Positions 51,376 through 59,016 of a stretch of DNA of 64,000 nt are shown one piece after another. A model generated the notes under the pieces. It made no database searches and was not told the DNA's origin. It was given only the letters and a program-made list of their open reading frames with translations. The DNA is from Epilithonimonas arachidiradicis (lineage in GTDB: Bacteria > Bacteroidota > Bacteroidia > Flavobacteriales > Weeksellaceae), in assembly GCF_003610695.1 (NCBI RefSeq), contig NZ_RAQH01000002.1:350566-414565 (forward strand), given 5' to 3'. A program made the translations under genes and the position numbers. Each line of letters begins with the position of its first letter. Within the stretch, counting starts at the first letter, position 1.

Positions 51376-51490
51376 CGCAAAGGCACAAGAAATCAATAAT
51401 TATAATGTTGAAAAGTCGCAAAAATCGTGCATTAAAATTTGCGACTTATAAAAGTTGAATTACACAAAATAATTAGCGCCTTTGCGATAA
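51376..51490. repeat. Nested inverted repeat and leader element before argF'
   Basis: CGCAAAGGC at 51376-51384 pairs with GCCTTTGCG at 51478-51486, and inside AAGTCGCAAA at 51413-51422 pairs with TTTGCGACTT at 51438-51447. The right half also carries a degenerate copy of the TTTGCG leader. It fills the space between argD and argF'. Confidence 0.6.
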
Positions 51491-51501
51491 AATTAAATAA
51501 A

Positions 51502-52461
51502 ATGAAAAATTTCACTTCGGTTTACGATATAGATAATTTGCAGGAAATCATTGCAAAAGCTCTAAAAATAAAAAAAAATCCATTAGAAAATCCAACCAAA
51601 GGAAAAGGAAAAACGATTGGTTTGGTTTTTCTCAATTCAAGTCTCAGAACAAGATTAAGTTCACAAATCGCCGCTCAGAATTTGGGACTGAATGTCCTGG
51701 TTCTCAACTCTGCTCAGGAAGCTTGGAATCTGGAATTTGCTGACGGAACCGTAATGAACGGCGACACAATCGAACACATCAAAGATGCGATAGAAGTTCT
51801 GAATCAGTATTACGATATCATTGCCGTGAGATGTTTTGCGGGAATGAAAAACAAAGAAGATGATGTGAATGAAAGTATTCTTAGTCAATTTCTGAAACAC
51901 GCTAAAGTTCCTGTCGTTTCTCTTGAGTCCGCAACTCGACATCCGTTGCAAAGTTTGGCAGATTGCATCACAATCACCGAAAATTGGACAGAAAATAGAA
52001 AACCAAAAGTCGTTTTGACCTGGGCGCCTCACATCAAACCGATTGCGCAGGCGGTCGCAAATTCGTTTACCGAGTGGATGCAGCAGATGGATGTTGATTT
52101 TGTGATTACCAATCCGGAAGGTTACGATTTGGATAAAAATTTCACGAAAGGTACAAAAGTGATTCACAATCAGGACGAAGCGTTGAAAGATGCGGATTTT
52201 GTTTATGTGAAAAATTGGTCTTCGTTTGATGATTATGCAAAAGTGCTGGAAGTTGAAGATAATTGGATGTTGACGAATGAAAAATTAGAATTAACCAATC
52301 AAGCGAAAGTTATGCATTGTCTGCCGGTTCGTAGAAATCTGGAACTGAGCGATGAAGTAATGGATGGCGAAAACTCAGTCATTTATCAGCAGGCTAAAAA
52401 CAGAATATTTTCTGCACAAGCGGTTTTCAGTGAAATTTTAGACGAATTAAATAAAAATTAG
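51502..52461 (+). CDS. argF': N-acyl-ornithine carbamoyltransferase (N-succinyl- or N-acetyl-type)
   Basis: ATG 51502 gives 319 residues; the upstream ATG at 51439 lies in the repeat. FLNSSLRTRLSSQIAAQ carries the carbamoyl-phosphate motif (SxRTR form), GTVMNGDTIEHIKDA the 80s loop, LESATRHPLQSLADCITI the HPxQ motif and MHCLPVRRN the ornithine side. This is the acylated branch seen in Xanthomonas and Bacteroides rather than common ArgF. Residue 90 is Ile where, as I recall from published work, acetyl-type enzymes have Glu and the succinyl-type enzyme has Pro, so succinyl specificity is plausible. Deacylation then follows at the citrulline stage by ArgE. Confidence 0.9.
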   Translation: MKNFTSVYDIDNLQEIIAKALKIKKNPLENPTKGKGKTIGLVFLNSSLRTRLSSQIAAQNLGLNVLVLNSAQEAWNLEFADGTVMNGDTIEHIKDAIEVLNQYYDIIAVRCFAGMKNKEDDVNESILSQFLKHAKVPVVSLESATRHPLQSLADCITITENWTENRKPKVVLTWAPHIKPIAQAVANSFTEWMQQMDVDFVITNPEGYDLDKNFTKGTKVIHNQDEALKDADFVYVKNWSSFDDYAKVLEVEDNWMLTNEKLELTNQAKVMHCLPVRRNLELSDEVMDGENSVIYQQAKNRIFSAQAVFSEILDELNKN

Positions 52462-52481
52462 AATAAATATTTGCTGAGCGT

Positions 52482-52550
52482 AAGCGCCTTTGCGAACCTT
52501 AAAATATTTTCAATAATTAATAAAAACCTTTGCGCTCTTTGCGTTAAAAA
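52482..52550 (+). repeat. Repeated leader element before argB
   Basis: GCGCCTTTGCGAACCTTAAAA is followed by an AT-rich spacer and ACCTTTGCGCTCTTTGCGTT. It ends directly before the argB ATG, leaving almost no further leader. Confidence 0.72.
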
Positions 52551-52552
52551 AA

Positions 52553-53344
52553 ATGCAAAAACTATATATCATAAAAATTGGCGGAACTCTTATCGATGAC
52601 AAAAAATCATTGAAGGCTTTCCTTGAACAATTTTCAAAAATCAAAGGCGCTAAAATCCTGATTCACGGCGGTGGAAAAATTGCTGAAACTTTAGCTGAAA
52701 AGTTAAAAATAAGGCAAACAATGATTGACGGACGAAGAATCACGAATAAGAAAACTTTGAAAGTCGTAACGATGGTTTATGCGGGAAGAATCAACAAAAA
52801 CATCGTGGCAAAACTGCAAAGTTTCGATTGCAATGCGATTGGATTTTCTGGTGCAGACGGTAACGTCATCAAAGCCGAAAGAAGACAACATCCGGAAATT
52901 GATTTTGGATTTGTTGGCGACATCAATGAAAAAAGTATCAATCACGAATTGATTATTAATATAATAAATCTGGGTCTGGTTCCGGTGTTTTCTGCAATCA
53001 CTCACGATAAAAAAGGAAATCTGTTCAACACCAATGCAGACACGATTGCCGGAACTATCGCTCAGGCTTTATCAAAATATTTCGATACAGAATTACTGTT
53101 CTGTTTCGATAAAAATGGGGTTTTGGAAAATATTGAGGATGAAAATTCGAATTTGAAAACAATCAACAAACAAGAATTTTCTGAATTAAAATCCCAAGGA
53201 AAGCTACACAAAGGGATTTTACCAAAATTAGAGAATGCTTTCAAGGCCAAAGAAAATGGTGTTCAGAAAGTGGCTTTAATCAAAGAAGAAAAATTATCAG
53301 ACCAAATAAAACTAGGAAATGAAGGAACTGAAATCTGTCTTTAG
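52553..53344 (+). CDS. argB: N-acyl-glutamate kinase
   Basis: The 263-residue amino-acid-kinase phosphorylates N-acyl-glutamate. YIIKIGGTLIDDKKS has the KxGG nucleotide motif, KILIHGGGKIAETLA the substrate glycine loop, and GNLFNTNADTIAGTIAQALS binds acyl-glutamate and ATP. It is shorter than typical ArgB (about 280-300) and lacks the N-terminal helix tied to arginine feedback control, so feedback inhibition here may be weak or absent. Its last 26 nt overlap the start of argE, indicating translational coupling. Confidence 0.93.
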   Translation: MQKLYIIKIGGTLIDDKKSLKAFLEQFSKIKGAKILIHGGGKIAETLAEKLKIRQTMIDGRRITNKKTLKVVTMVYAGRINKNIVAKLQSFDCNAIGFSGADGNVIKAERRQHPEIDFGFVGDINEKSINHELIINIINLGLVPVFSAITHDKKGNLFNTNADTIAGTIAQALSKYFDTELLFCFDKNGVLENIEDENSNLKTINKQEFSELKSQGKLHKGILPKLENAFKAKENGVQKVALIKEEKLSDQIKLGNEGTEICL

Positions 53345-54401
53345 CAGAGAAGAATTAACGGAAAACGCAGTCAAATTACTGAAAAAACTCATCGCAACGC
53401 CGTCTATGAGCCGAGACGAATATAACGTTTCGCTCATTATAGAAGGATTTTTCAATGAGCATCAGATTACAGTTAACCGATTCAAAAATAACATTTGGGC
53501 AACCAATAAATTTTTTGATGCAGGCAAACCTTCGATTCTTCTCAATACTCATCACGACACGGTAAAACCGAACAAAGCTTATACTTTGGACCCGTTCATT
53601 CCTGTGGAGAAAGATGGGAAGTTGTTTGGTTTAGGAAGCAATGATGCAGGCGCATCTTTGGTGGCGATGGCGCAGACGTTTCTCTATTTTTATGAAGCCG
53701 AAGATTTGACTCATAACTTGGTAATTGCTTTAACGGCTGAAGAAGAAATCTCTGGTCTGGACGGTATCGAAGCCTTGTTCCCACAACTCCCGAATGTGGA
53801 ATTAGCAGTCGTAGGCGAACCAACCAAAATGAATCTTGCTATCGCTGAAAAAGGTTTATTGGTGATTGAAGGGGAAATGACTGGAACACCTTCTCACGCA
53901 GCACATCCGAACAATGACAATGCGATTGTGAAATGTATGCAGGATTTGCAGAATATTTTGAACTTCAAATTTCCAAAAATTTCGGATTATCTGGGTGAAG
54001 TCAAAGTGACTTTGTCGGTTATCAATGCGGGAACTCAGCATAACGTAGTTCCGGAAAAATGTAATTTCACTTTGGACGTGCGTGTGACAGACGAATACAC
54101 GAACCGGGAAGTTTTCGAAATCATCCAGTCCCAGATGAAATCGAAACTCACACCTAGGTCATTCCGTCTCAATTCTTCAAAAATTGAGGTCAATCATCCG
54201 TTTGTTCAGGCTGGATTAGCTTTGGGAAGGACAACTTATGGTTCGCCGACATCTTCCGACCAGGCGATTATTCCGTGCACGTCGGTCAAGTTGGGCGTTG
54301 GCGACAGTCTGCGTTCTCATACAGCGGACGAGTTTGTTTATATCGATGAAATCCGCGAAGGCATCGATATTTACATCAAAATATTAGAGAAAGTTTTATA
54401 A
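53319..54401 (+). CDS. argE: M20-family acyl-citrulline/acyl-ornithine deacylase
   Basis: This M20 metallopeptidase has 360 residues. LLNTHHDTVKPNKAYTLD gives metal ligands His78 and Asp80, LGSNDAGASLVAMA the bridging Asp109, LTAEEEISGLDGIE the catalytic and metal Glu141/142, and DSLRSHTADEFVYIDEI the last His. The ATG at 53319 lies inside argB. With an acyl-ornithine carbamoyltransferase upstream, the likely substrate is N-acyl-citrulline rather than acyl-ornithine, and succinyl- versus acetyl-specificity is open. It is followed by the copy-D hairpin. Confidence 0.93.
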   Translation: MKELKSVFSREELTENAVKLLKKLIATPSMSRDEYNVSLIIEGFFNEHQITVNRFKNNIWATNKFFDAGKPSILLNTHHDTVKPNKAYTLDPFIPVEKDGKLFGLGSNDAGASLVAMAQTFLYFYEAEDLTHNLVIALTAEEEISGLDGIEALFPQLPNVELAVVGEPTKMNLAIAEKGLLVIEGEMTGTPSHAAHPNNDNAIVKCMQDLQNILNFKFPKISDYLGEVKVTLSVINAGTQHNVVPEKCNFTLDVRVTDEYTNREVFEIIQSQMKSKLTPRSFRLNSSKIEVNHPFVQAGLALGRTTYGSPTSSDQAIIPCTSVKLGVGDSLRSHTADEFVYIDEIREGIDIYIKILEKVL

Positions 54402-54416
54402 AATAATTTTAAAGGT

Positions 54417-54524
54417 TTGGGCAGCTTAATCCGCCTTCCGCTCCCAATCTTTTTTGCAAGACGATTTCAGTTTGAATAGAACTTTAAGGTTGGCAAAAAA
54501 GGATTTCCGCTCAAGTCGGGCTGC
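54417..54524. repeat. Dispersed hairpin element, copy D (with long loop)
   Basis: TTGGGCAGC opens it and AAGTCGGGCTGC closes it. GCAGC pairs with GCTGC, TTAAT bulges, CCGCCTT pairs with AAGTCGG (same C-T mismatch, but T-A where B and C have C-G), and ATCTTTTTTGC pairs with GCAAAAAAGGAT across a 46-nt loop. It lies 16 nt after argE. Confidence 0.78.
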
Positions 54525-54566
54525 GGATTCGGTATCCAAACGAAAGAGTATTATAATCATAAAGAT

Positions 54567-54603
54567 TGTCATTCCGTAGGAATCAAACAAAACTGTAATG
54601 ACA
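54567..54603. repeat. Small palindromic repeat
   Basis: TGTCATT pairs with AATGACA, and inside ATTCC pairs with GGAAT (sequence GTCATTCCGTAGGAATC). It resembles short extragenic palindromes seen in many Bacteroidota genomes. One copy is present here. Confidence 0.4.
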
Positions 54604-54634
54604 AAAGAAATTTAAAATTAAGTCTTTGGTGAGT

Positions 54635-54700
54635 GTAAGCGTCTTTGCGAACTTAAAAACATCAGATTAAAATAAAAAACTTTGCGCTCTTTGCGTTCAA
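54635..54700 (+). repeat. Repeated leader element before argH
   Basis: GTAAGCGTCTTTGCGAACTT is followed by an AT-rich spacer and ACTTTGCGCTCTTTGCGTTC. It ends 12 nt before the argH ATG. The GTAAGCGNCTTTGCGAACTT part matches the argB copy. Confidence 0.75.
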
Positions 54701-54712
54701 AATATTAAAAAA

Positions 54713-56017
54713 ATGAAAAAAATTTGGCAAAAAGATAATACCAAAACCAATGATTTGGTTAACCAATTTACGGTTGGCAAAGACTTAGACTTTGACGACA
54801 GATTAGCAAAATACGATGTGTTGGGCTCTATTGCTCATGCAAAAATGCTGGCGGAAGTTGGTTTGATTCGTTTGGATGAAGAGCAGGATATCGTTGCGGT
54901 TTTGGAAGAAGTTCTTATCGACATCGAAAAAGGAAGCTTCGAAATTGATAAATCGGCAGAAGATATCCATTCACAAATCGAATCGATTCTCATCGAAAAG
55001 CTTGGCGAAACAGGAAAGAAAATTCATACAGCAAGGTCAAGAAATGACCAGGTTCTTACAGATATTAAACTTTATCTGTTAGATGAAATCAGAGAGATTA
55101 CAGAACTGACGGATTCATTCTTTCAAATACTGAAAAATAAAGCCACTCAACATAAGAATGTTTTTTTGCCTGGCTATACGCATTTGCAGGTGGCGATGCC
55201 TTCGTCTTTTGGTTTGTGGTTTGGTGCGTATGCAGAATCTTTGGTAGACGATTTGGAATTGCTGTTTGCAACGAAGAATATCATTAATAAAAATCCACTC
55301 GGTTCGGCCGCCGGTTACGGTTCATCTTTCCCTATTGACAGAGAAAGCACAACCTATAAATTAGATTTCAGAACACTGAATTATAATGTAGTTTATGCTC
55401 AGATGACACGTGGAAAATCTGAAAAATTATTAGCTAATTCATTGTCGGTTTTGGCAGGAACTTTAAGTAAGTTTTCTTACGATGTTTGTCTTTACTTAAG
55501 TCAGAACTTCGATTTTATCAGTTTTCCTAAAGAATTTACAACGGGAAGCAGTATAATGCCTCACAAAAAAAATCCTGATATTTTTGAATTGGTAAGAGCA
55601 AGATGTAATAGAATTCAAGGATTGCCAAACGAATTGATTTTGGTGACAAACAATCTGCCATCTGGTTATCACAGAGATTTGCAATTGACAAAAGAAATCC
55701 TTTTTCCTGCAATCGATTCTTTAAAAGAATGTCTCGAAATTTTGATTTACACACTTCCGAATATAGAAGTGAAGGACAATATTCTAGACGATGAAAAATA
55801 TAAATACATCTTCAGTGTAGAAAAAATCAACGAAGAAGTGAAGAACGGAAAATCATTCCGTGACGCTTATATCCAAATCGGTCAGGAAATTGAAAACGAC
55901 CTTTTCGAATACGATTACAAAGAGCTGAATCATTCTCACCAAGGCAGTTTAGGAAACCTTTGTCTCGACGAAATTGAATATCAATTCAATAAAGTCAGAG
56001 ATAAATTGTTGGGTTAG
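54713..56017 (+). CDS. argH: Argininosuccinate lyase
   Basis: The 434-residue protein is a fumarase-superfamily lyase that splits argininosuccinate into arginine and fumarate. KKIHTARSRNDQVLTDIKLY is the N-terminal signature, GYTHLQVAMPSSFGLW the second, and the conserved active-site loop TTGSSIMPHKKNPDIFELVR places the catalytic Ser near residue 280. It is the last gene of the arginine block, behind a leader element of its own. Sequence containing inverted TTTGCG copies follows before the convergent Lrp gene. Confidence 0.96.
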   Translation: MKKIWQKDNTKTNDLVNQFTVGKDLDFDDRLAKYDVLGSIAHAKMLAEVGLIRLDEEQDIVAVLEEVLIDIEKGSFEIDKSAEDIHSQIESILIEKLGETGKKIHTARSRNDQVLTDIKLYLLDEIREITELTDSFFQILKNKATQHKNVFLPGYTHLQVAMPSSFGLWFGAYAESLVDDLELLFATKNIINKNPLGSAAGYGSSFPIDRESTTYKLDFRTLNYNVVYAQMTRGKSEKLLANSLSVLAGTLSKFSYDVCLYLSQNFDFISFPKEFTTGSSIMPHKKNPDIFELVRARCNRIQGLPNELILVTNNLPSGYHRDLQLTKEILFPAIDSLKECLEILIYTLPNIEVKDNILDDEKYKYIFSVEKINEEVKNGKSFRDAYIQIGQEIENDLFEYDYKELNHSHQGSLGNLCLDEIEYQFNKVRDKLLG

Positions 56018-56166
56018 ATTTATCGCAAAGGCACAGCGATTAGACAATTAAACTGTTTTAAAGGCGTAAAATTTTAACGTCGTCAAATCAAATAAATCGA
56101 AGATTTATTCTTTGCGACTTTGAAGATTATGGATAAAACCTTTTGCGACTTTTCGTTTAAAAAAAA
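56018..56166. other. Intergenic region with degenerate TTTGCG repeats
   Basis: Contains TCGCAAAGGC near 56024, TTCTTTGCGACTTT near 56111 and CTTTTGCGACTTTTCG near 56142. These are inverted and forward pieces of the arginine leader element between the convergent argH and lrp stops. No gene or strong terminator is seen. Confidence 0.45.
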
Positions 56167-56628
56167 TTAATCCAGCTTAAATTTAGTCGTCTTTTTAACT
56201 TCGGCTAGAACAATAGAACTGTGATATTGTCCAATGTGAGGTCCGTTTGAAATCACGTTTACCGTGAAAGTATTATAAGAATTGATGTCGTTCGCAAGAA
56301 TCTTCAACATATAATCATATTCGCCGGAAAGGCTGATAATTTCCTGTACTTCATCGTATTTGGAAATATAATCTTCGAATTCCTTCAAGGTTTTTTGAGA
56401 TTGCTCTTTCAGGCGGATATTACAATAAACCACGATGTTGATGCCGAGTTTTTCTCGGTTCAAAATTGCAACGTATTTTTCTACAACGCCTTGTTTTTCA
56501 AGGTTTTTGATGCGTTCGTAAGTTGGTGTAAAAGTTAGTCCGATTTTTTCGGAAATTTCTTTTACAGATAACGTAGAATCCTCTTGTAGAAGCGAAAGTA
56601 TTAATTTGTCTTTTTTATCCAATCCCAT
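56167..56628 (-). CDS. Lrp/AsnC-family transcriptional regulator
   Basis: The 153-residue protein has an N-terminal helix-turn-helix (1-60: LDKKDKLILSLLQEDSTLSV then ISEKIGLTFTPTYERIKNLE) and a C-terminal RAM ligand-binding domain (about 70-150, with GEYDYMLKILANDINSYNTF). Lrp/AsnC proteins sense amino acids and control their metabolism as octamers. It lies between the arginine block and the pyrB-carAB unit, divergent from pyrB, so either may be its target. The ligand is not predictable from sequence. Its own TACATTTG box lies 18 nt before the ATG. Confidence 0.93.
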   Translation of the reverse strand: MGLDKKDKLILSLLQEDSTLSVKEISEKIGLTFTPTYERIKNLEKQGVVEKYVAILNREKLGINIVVYCNIRLKEQSQKTLKEFEDYISKYDEVQEIISLSGEYDYMLKILANDINSYNTFTVNVISNGPHIGQYHSSIVLAEVKKTTKFKLD

Positions 56629-56646
56629 AATGGCAAATCATTCTTT

Positions 56647-56654
56647 CAAATGTA
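56647..56654 (-). promoter_or_regulatory. -7 box TACATTTG for the Lrp gene
   Basis: A perfect minus-strand octamer lies 18 nt before the Lrp ATG. No -33 TTG is seen. Confidence 0.5.
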
Positions 56655-56748
56655 AAGAAAATTTTTGATTGTAAAAATTTTAGAGCAGAAGTTCATTCAT
56701 TTAACATAAAAAATTATGAATAAGATTTCATAATATAGAAAATATTGG

Positions 56749-56756
56749 TATCTTTG
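56749..56756 (+). promoter_or_regulatory. -7 box TATCTTTG for the pyrB leader
   Basis: A perfect plus-strand octamer ends 6 nt before a leader-peptide ATG and 125 nt before pyrB. Transcription from it must pass a terminator before reaching pyrB. Confidence 0.6.
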
Positions 56757-56762
56757 CATCCA

Positions 56763-56837
56763 ATGAATCTGGTACAGAATTTAGCGACAACAACAATTGG
56801 CAAGTTTGCCGACAACAACAATATTTTTTATATTTAA
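56763..56837 (+). CDS. Putative 24-residue pyrB leader peptide
   Basis: The ORF reads MNLVQNLATTTIGKFADNNN followed by IFYI and TAA. It begins 6 nt after the -7 box, so its mRNA is nearly leaderless. The last codons cover a U-rich tract (ATATTTTTTATATTT) and the stop overlaps the first two bases of the terminator stem. CGACAACAACAAT occurs twice in it (56785 and 56810). The peptide itself has no known function; the layout suggests a ribosome-position sensor for attenuation. Confidence 0.55.
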   Translation: MNLVQNLATTTIGKFADNNNIFYI

Positions 56838-56865
56838 CGAAGTCTTTTAGGCTTCGTTTTTTTTA
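56836..56865 (+). terminator. Attenuator/terminator upstream of pyrB
   Basis: AACGAAGTC pairs with GGCTTCGTT over TTTTA (one G-T pair) and is followed by eight T. It lies between the leader peptide and pyrB on the same strand, so it can stop transcription before the structural genes. Confidence 0.8.
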
Positions 56866-56881
56866 TTTAAAAATTTGAGAT

Positions 56882-57784
56882 ATGATTAAGCTTTCACGCA
56901 TTTCTACAGACAGTATCGAGAAGATTTTACAAGAAGCTCAGGCTTTTTCGGAAGGTAAAATCAGCAAAATTGCTGGCGATGTTTTTGCAGCCAACTTATT
57001 TTTCGAAAACAGTACGAGAACCAAAACCAGCTTTGAAGTTGCCGAGAAAAAACTCGGGCTTCAGGTGATTGATTTCGAAGCCGATAAAAGTTCGATTGCG
57101 AAAGGCGAAACGATGCTGGACACCATTAAAACACTGGAAGCGATTGGTGTGGAAGTGGCGGTCATCAGACATTCGGAAACGCGTTATTATGATGCGCTGA
57201 AAGATACGAAACTGAGCATCGTAAACGCTGGTGACGGAACAGGACATCACCCGACTCAGGCAATTCTGGACGCTTTGACGATTACTCAGGAATTTGGAAA
57301 AATCGAAGGTCTTAAAATCGGAATCGTTGGGGATGTGAAACACAGCCGTGTTGCGAATTCTGATGCAGGATTATTCAGAAGATTAGGAGCGAAAGTTTAT
57401 TTCTCAGGACCAGAATTTTGGTTTGATGAAGGAATGTTGGTTAACGGAACTTATTTACAATTCGATGACCTTGTAAAAGAAGTGGATGTTTTGATTTTGT
57501 TGAGAATCCAGCACGAGCGTCACGAGAGAAATTTCAATTTCAAATCTGAGGATTATTTGAAGAAATTCGGATTGACAAAAGAAAGAGAAGCGAAAATGAA
57601 ACCGACATCCATCATTATGCACCCGGCGCCAATCAACAGAGGTGTGGAAATTGATTCGGAATTGGTTGAATGCGAAAGGTCTAGAATCTTTAAGCAAATG
57701 CAGAACGGTGTTTTTGCGAGAATGGCCATCCTTAAATATGATTTAGAAAACAGAGGATTCAAATTCATCGACTCCAAAAATTAA
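56882..57784 (+). CDS. pyrB: Aspartate carbamoyltransferase, catalytic subunit
   Basis: At 300 residues this is the catalytic chain that joins carbamoyl phosphate and aspartate, the first committed pyrimidine step. [20 protein letters not shown] holds the carbamoyl-phosphate STRTKTS loop (44-50), [18 protein letters not shown] the HPxQ motif, and [15 protein letters not shown] the aspartate side. No pyrI regulatory chain is adjacent. Expression is probably set by the attenuator in its leader. It leads pyrB-carA-carB, so carbamoyl phosphate is made by the same transcript. Confidence 0.97.
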   Translation: MIKLSRISTDSIEKILQEAQAFSEGKISKIAGDVFAANLFFENSTRTKTSFEVAEKKLGLQVIDFEADKSSIAKGETMLDTIKTLEAIGVEVAVIRHSETRYYDALKDTKLSIVNAGDGTGHHPTQAILDALTITQEFGKIEGLKIGIVGDVKHSRVANSDAGLFRRLGAKVYFSGPEFWFDEGMLVNGTYLQFDDLVKEVDVLILLRIQHERHERNFNFKSEDYLKKFGLTKEREAKMKPTSIIMHPAPINRGVEIDSELVECERSRIFKQMQNGVFARMAILKYDLENRGFKFIDSKN

Positions 57785-57794
57785 AATATTGATT

Positions 57795-57819
57795 CACGCT
57801 TTTCGGGCGTGTTTTTTTT
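57795..57819 (+). terminator. Weak terminator after pyrB
   Basis: CACGC pairs with GCGTG over TTTTCGG and is followed by eight T. The short stem suggests partial termination before carA. Confidence 0.65.
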
Positions 57820-57901
57820 GAGATAAAAAGAAAGGAAGAGAGAAGCAGGGAGATGGAAGACTTCAATATCCATCCTCCAGCTTCCAACATAAAAAGTAAA
57901 A

Positions 57902-58975
57902 ATGAAAAAGAAATTAATATTAGAATCCGGAGAAGTTTTTCACGGAACAGGATTCGGAGCAGAGCAGGAAACTGCTGGAGAAGTGGTTTTCAACACAGGA
58001 ATGACAGGTTATCAGGAACTGATTTCCGACCCGAGTTACTGCGGACAAATCGTTTGTATGACTTATCCTTTGATTGGAAATTACGGAATTAATCGAGATG
58101 ATTACGAAAGTATTGAACCAGCAATCAAAGGACTAATTGTGAAGGAATTGTGCGATTTGCCCTCCAATTTCAGAACTCAAATCACTCTGGACGAATTGTT
58201 CAAAAAGAAAAACTTGTCGGGAATTTCAGGAATTGATACCAGAAGACTGACAAGAATCCTAAGAAGTAAAGGTGTTACGAAAGGAAAAATAGTGAATACA
58301 GATGTGGATGAAAAAGCAGTAATCGAAGAACTAAAAGCTACTAATTTCCCAACAAATCAAGTAGAACAAGTTTCAACAAAAACATCTTACGCAAGTCCGG
58401 GAAGAGGTTTCAAAGTGGTATTGGTGGATTTTGGTTCCAAATTGGGGATTATCCGCGAATTGTCTCAAAGAAATTGTGACATCATCGTAGTTTCTCACGA
58501 CACAACCGCAGAAGAAATTCTATTAATGGACCCAGATGGAATTATGCTTTCCAACGGTCCTGGCGACCCGGAAGATAATGCGGAAGCTTTGGTAATGATT
58601 CAGAAATTGTTAGGGAAAGTTCCAATTTTTGGAATTTGTTTAGGTCATCAGTTGATTGGATTGGCTTGTGGCGCAAAAACTTACAAACTCAAATTCGGAC
58701 ACAGAGGAGGAAATCATCCGGTTTTGGATTTGGAGAAAAATAAAGTTGCTATCACTTCGCAGAATCACGGTTATGCAATTGACCAGGAATCTTTGAAAAA
58801 TACAGATTTAGTAGAAACTCACATCGCTCTGAATGATAGAACCAACGAAGGTGTAAAACACAAGATTCATCCTTGTTTCTCAGTTCAATATCACCCGGAA
58901 GCAAGTCCAGGTCCGGAAGATGCAAATTATCTTTTTGATGATTTCATCACTTTGATGGAGGATTTTAAGAAATAA
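57902..58975 (+). CDS. carA: Carbamoyl-phosphate synthase, small (glutamine amidotransferase) subunit
   Basis: The 357-residue protein has an N-terminal CarA domain (1-150, with FNTGMTGYQEL and YGINRDDYES) and a class I amidotransferase domain with nucleophile Cys246 in GICLGHQLIG and the catalytic pair His331 and Glu333 in QYHPEAS. It hydrolyses glutamine and passes ammonia through a tunnel to CarB. The carbamoyl phosphate feeds both PyrB and ArgF'. It lies 117 nt after pyrB and is separated from carB by a tandem-repeat region. Confidence 0.97.
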   Translation: MKKKLILESGEVFHGTGFGAEQETAGEVVFNTGMTGYQELISDPSYCGQIVCMTYPLIGNYGINRDDYESIEPAIKGLIVKELCDLPSNFRTQITLDELFKKKNLSGISGIDTRRLTRILRSKGVTKGKIVNTDVDEKAVIEELKATNFPTNQVEQVSTKTSYASPGRGFKVVLVDFGSKLGIIRELSQRNCDIIVVSHDTTAEEILLMDPDGIMLSNGPGDPEDNAEALVMIQKLLGKVPIFGICLGHQLIGLACGAKTYKLKFGHRGGNHPVLDLEKNKVAITSQNHGYAIDQESLKNTDLVETHIALNDRTNEGVKHKIHPCFSVQYHPEASPGPEDANYLFDDFITLMEDFKK

Positions 58976-59016
58976 ATTTAATTAAAACTTTGCTGCTATA
59001 AGCTAATAAGTCTTAA

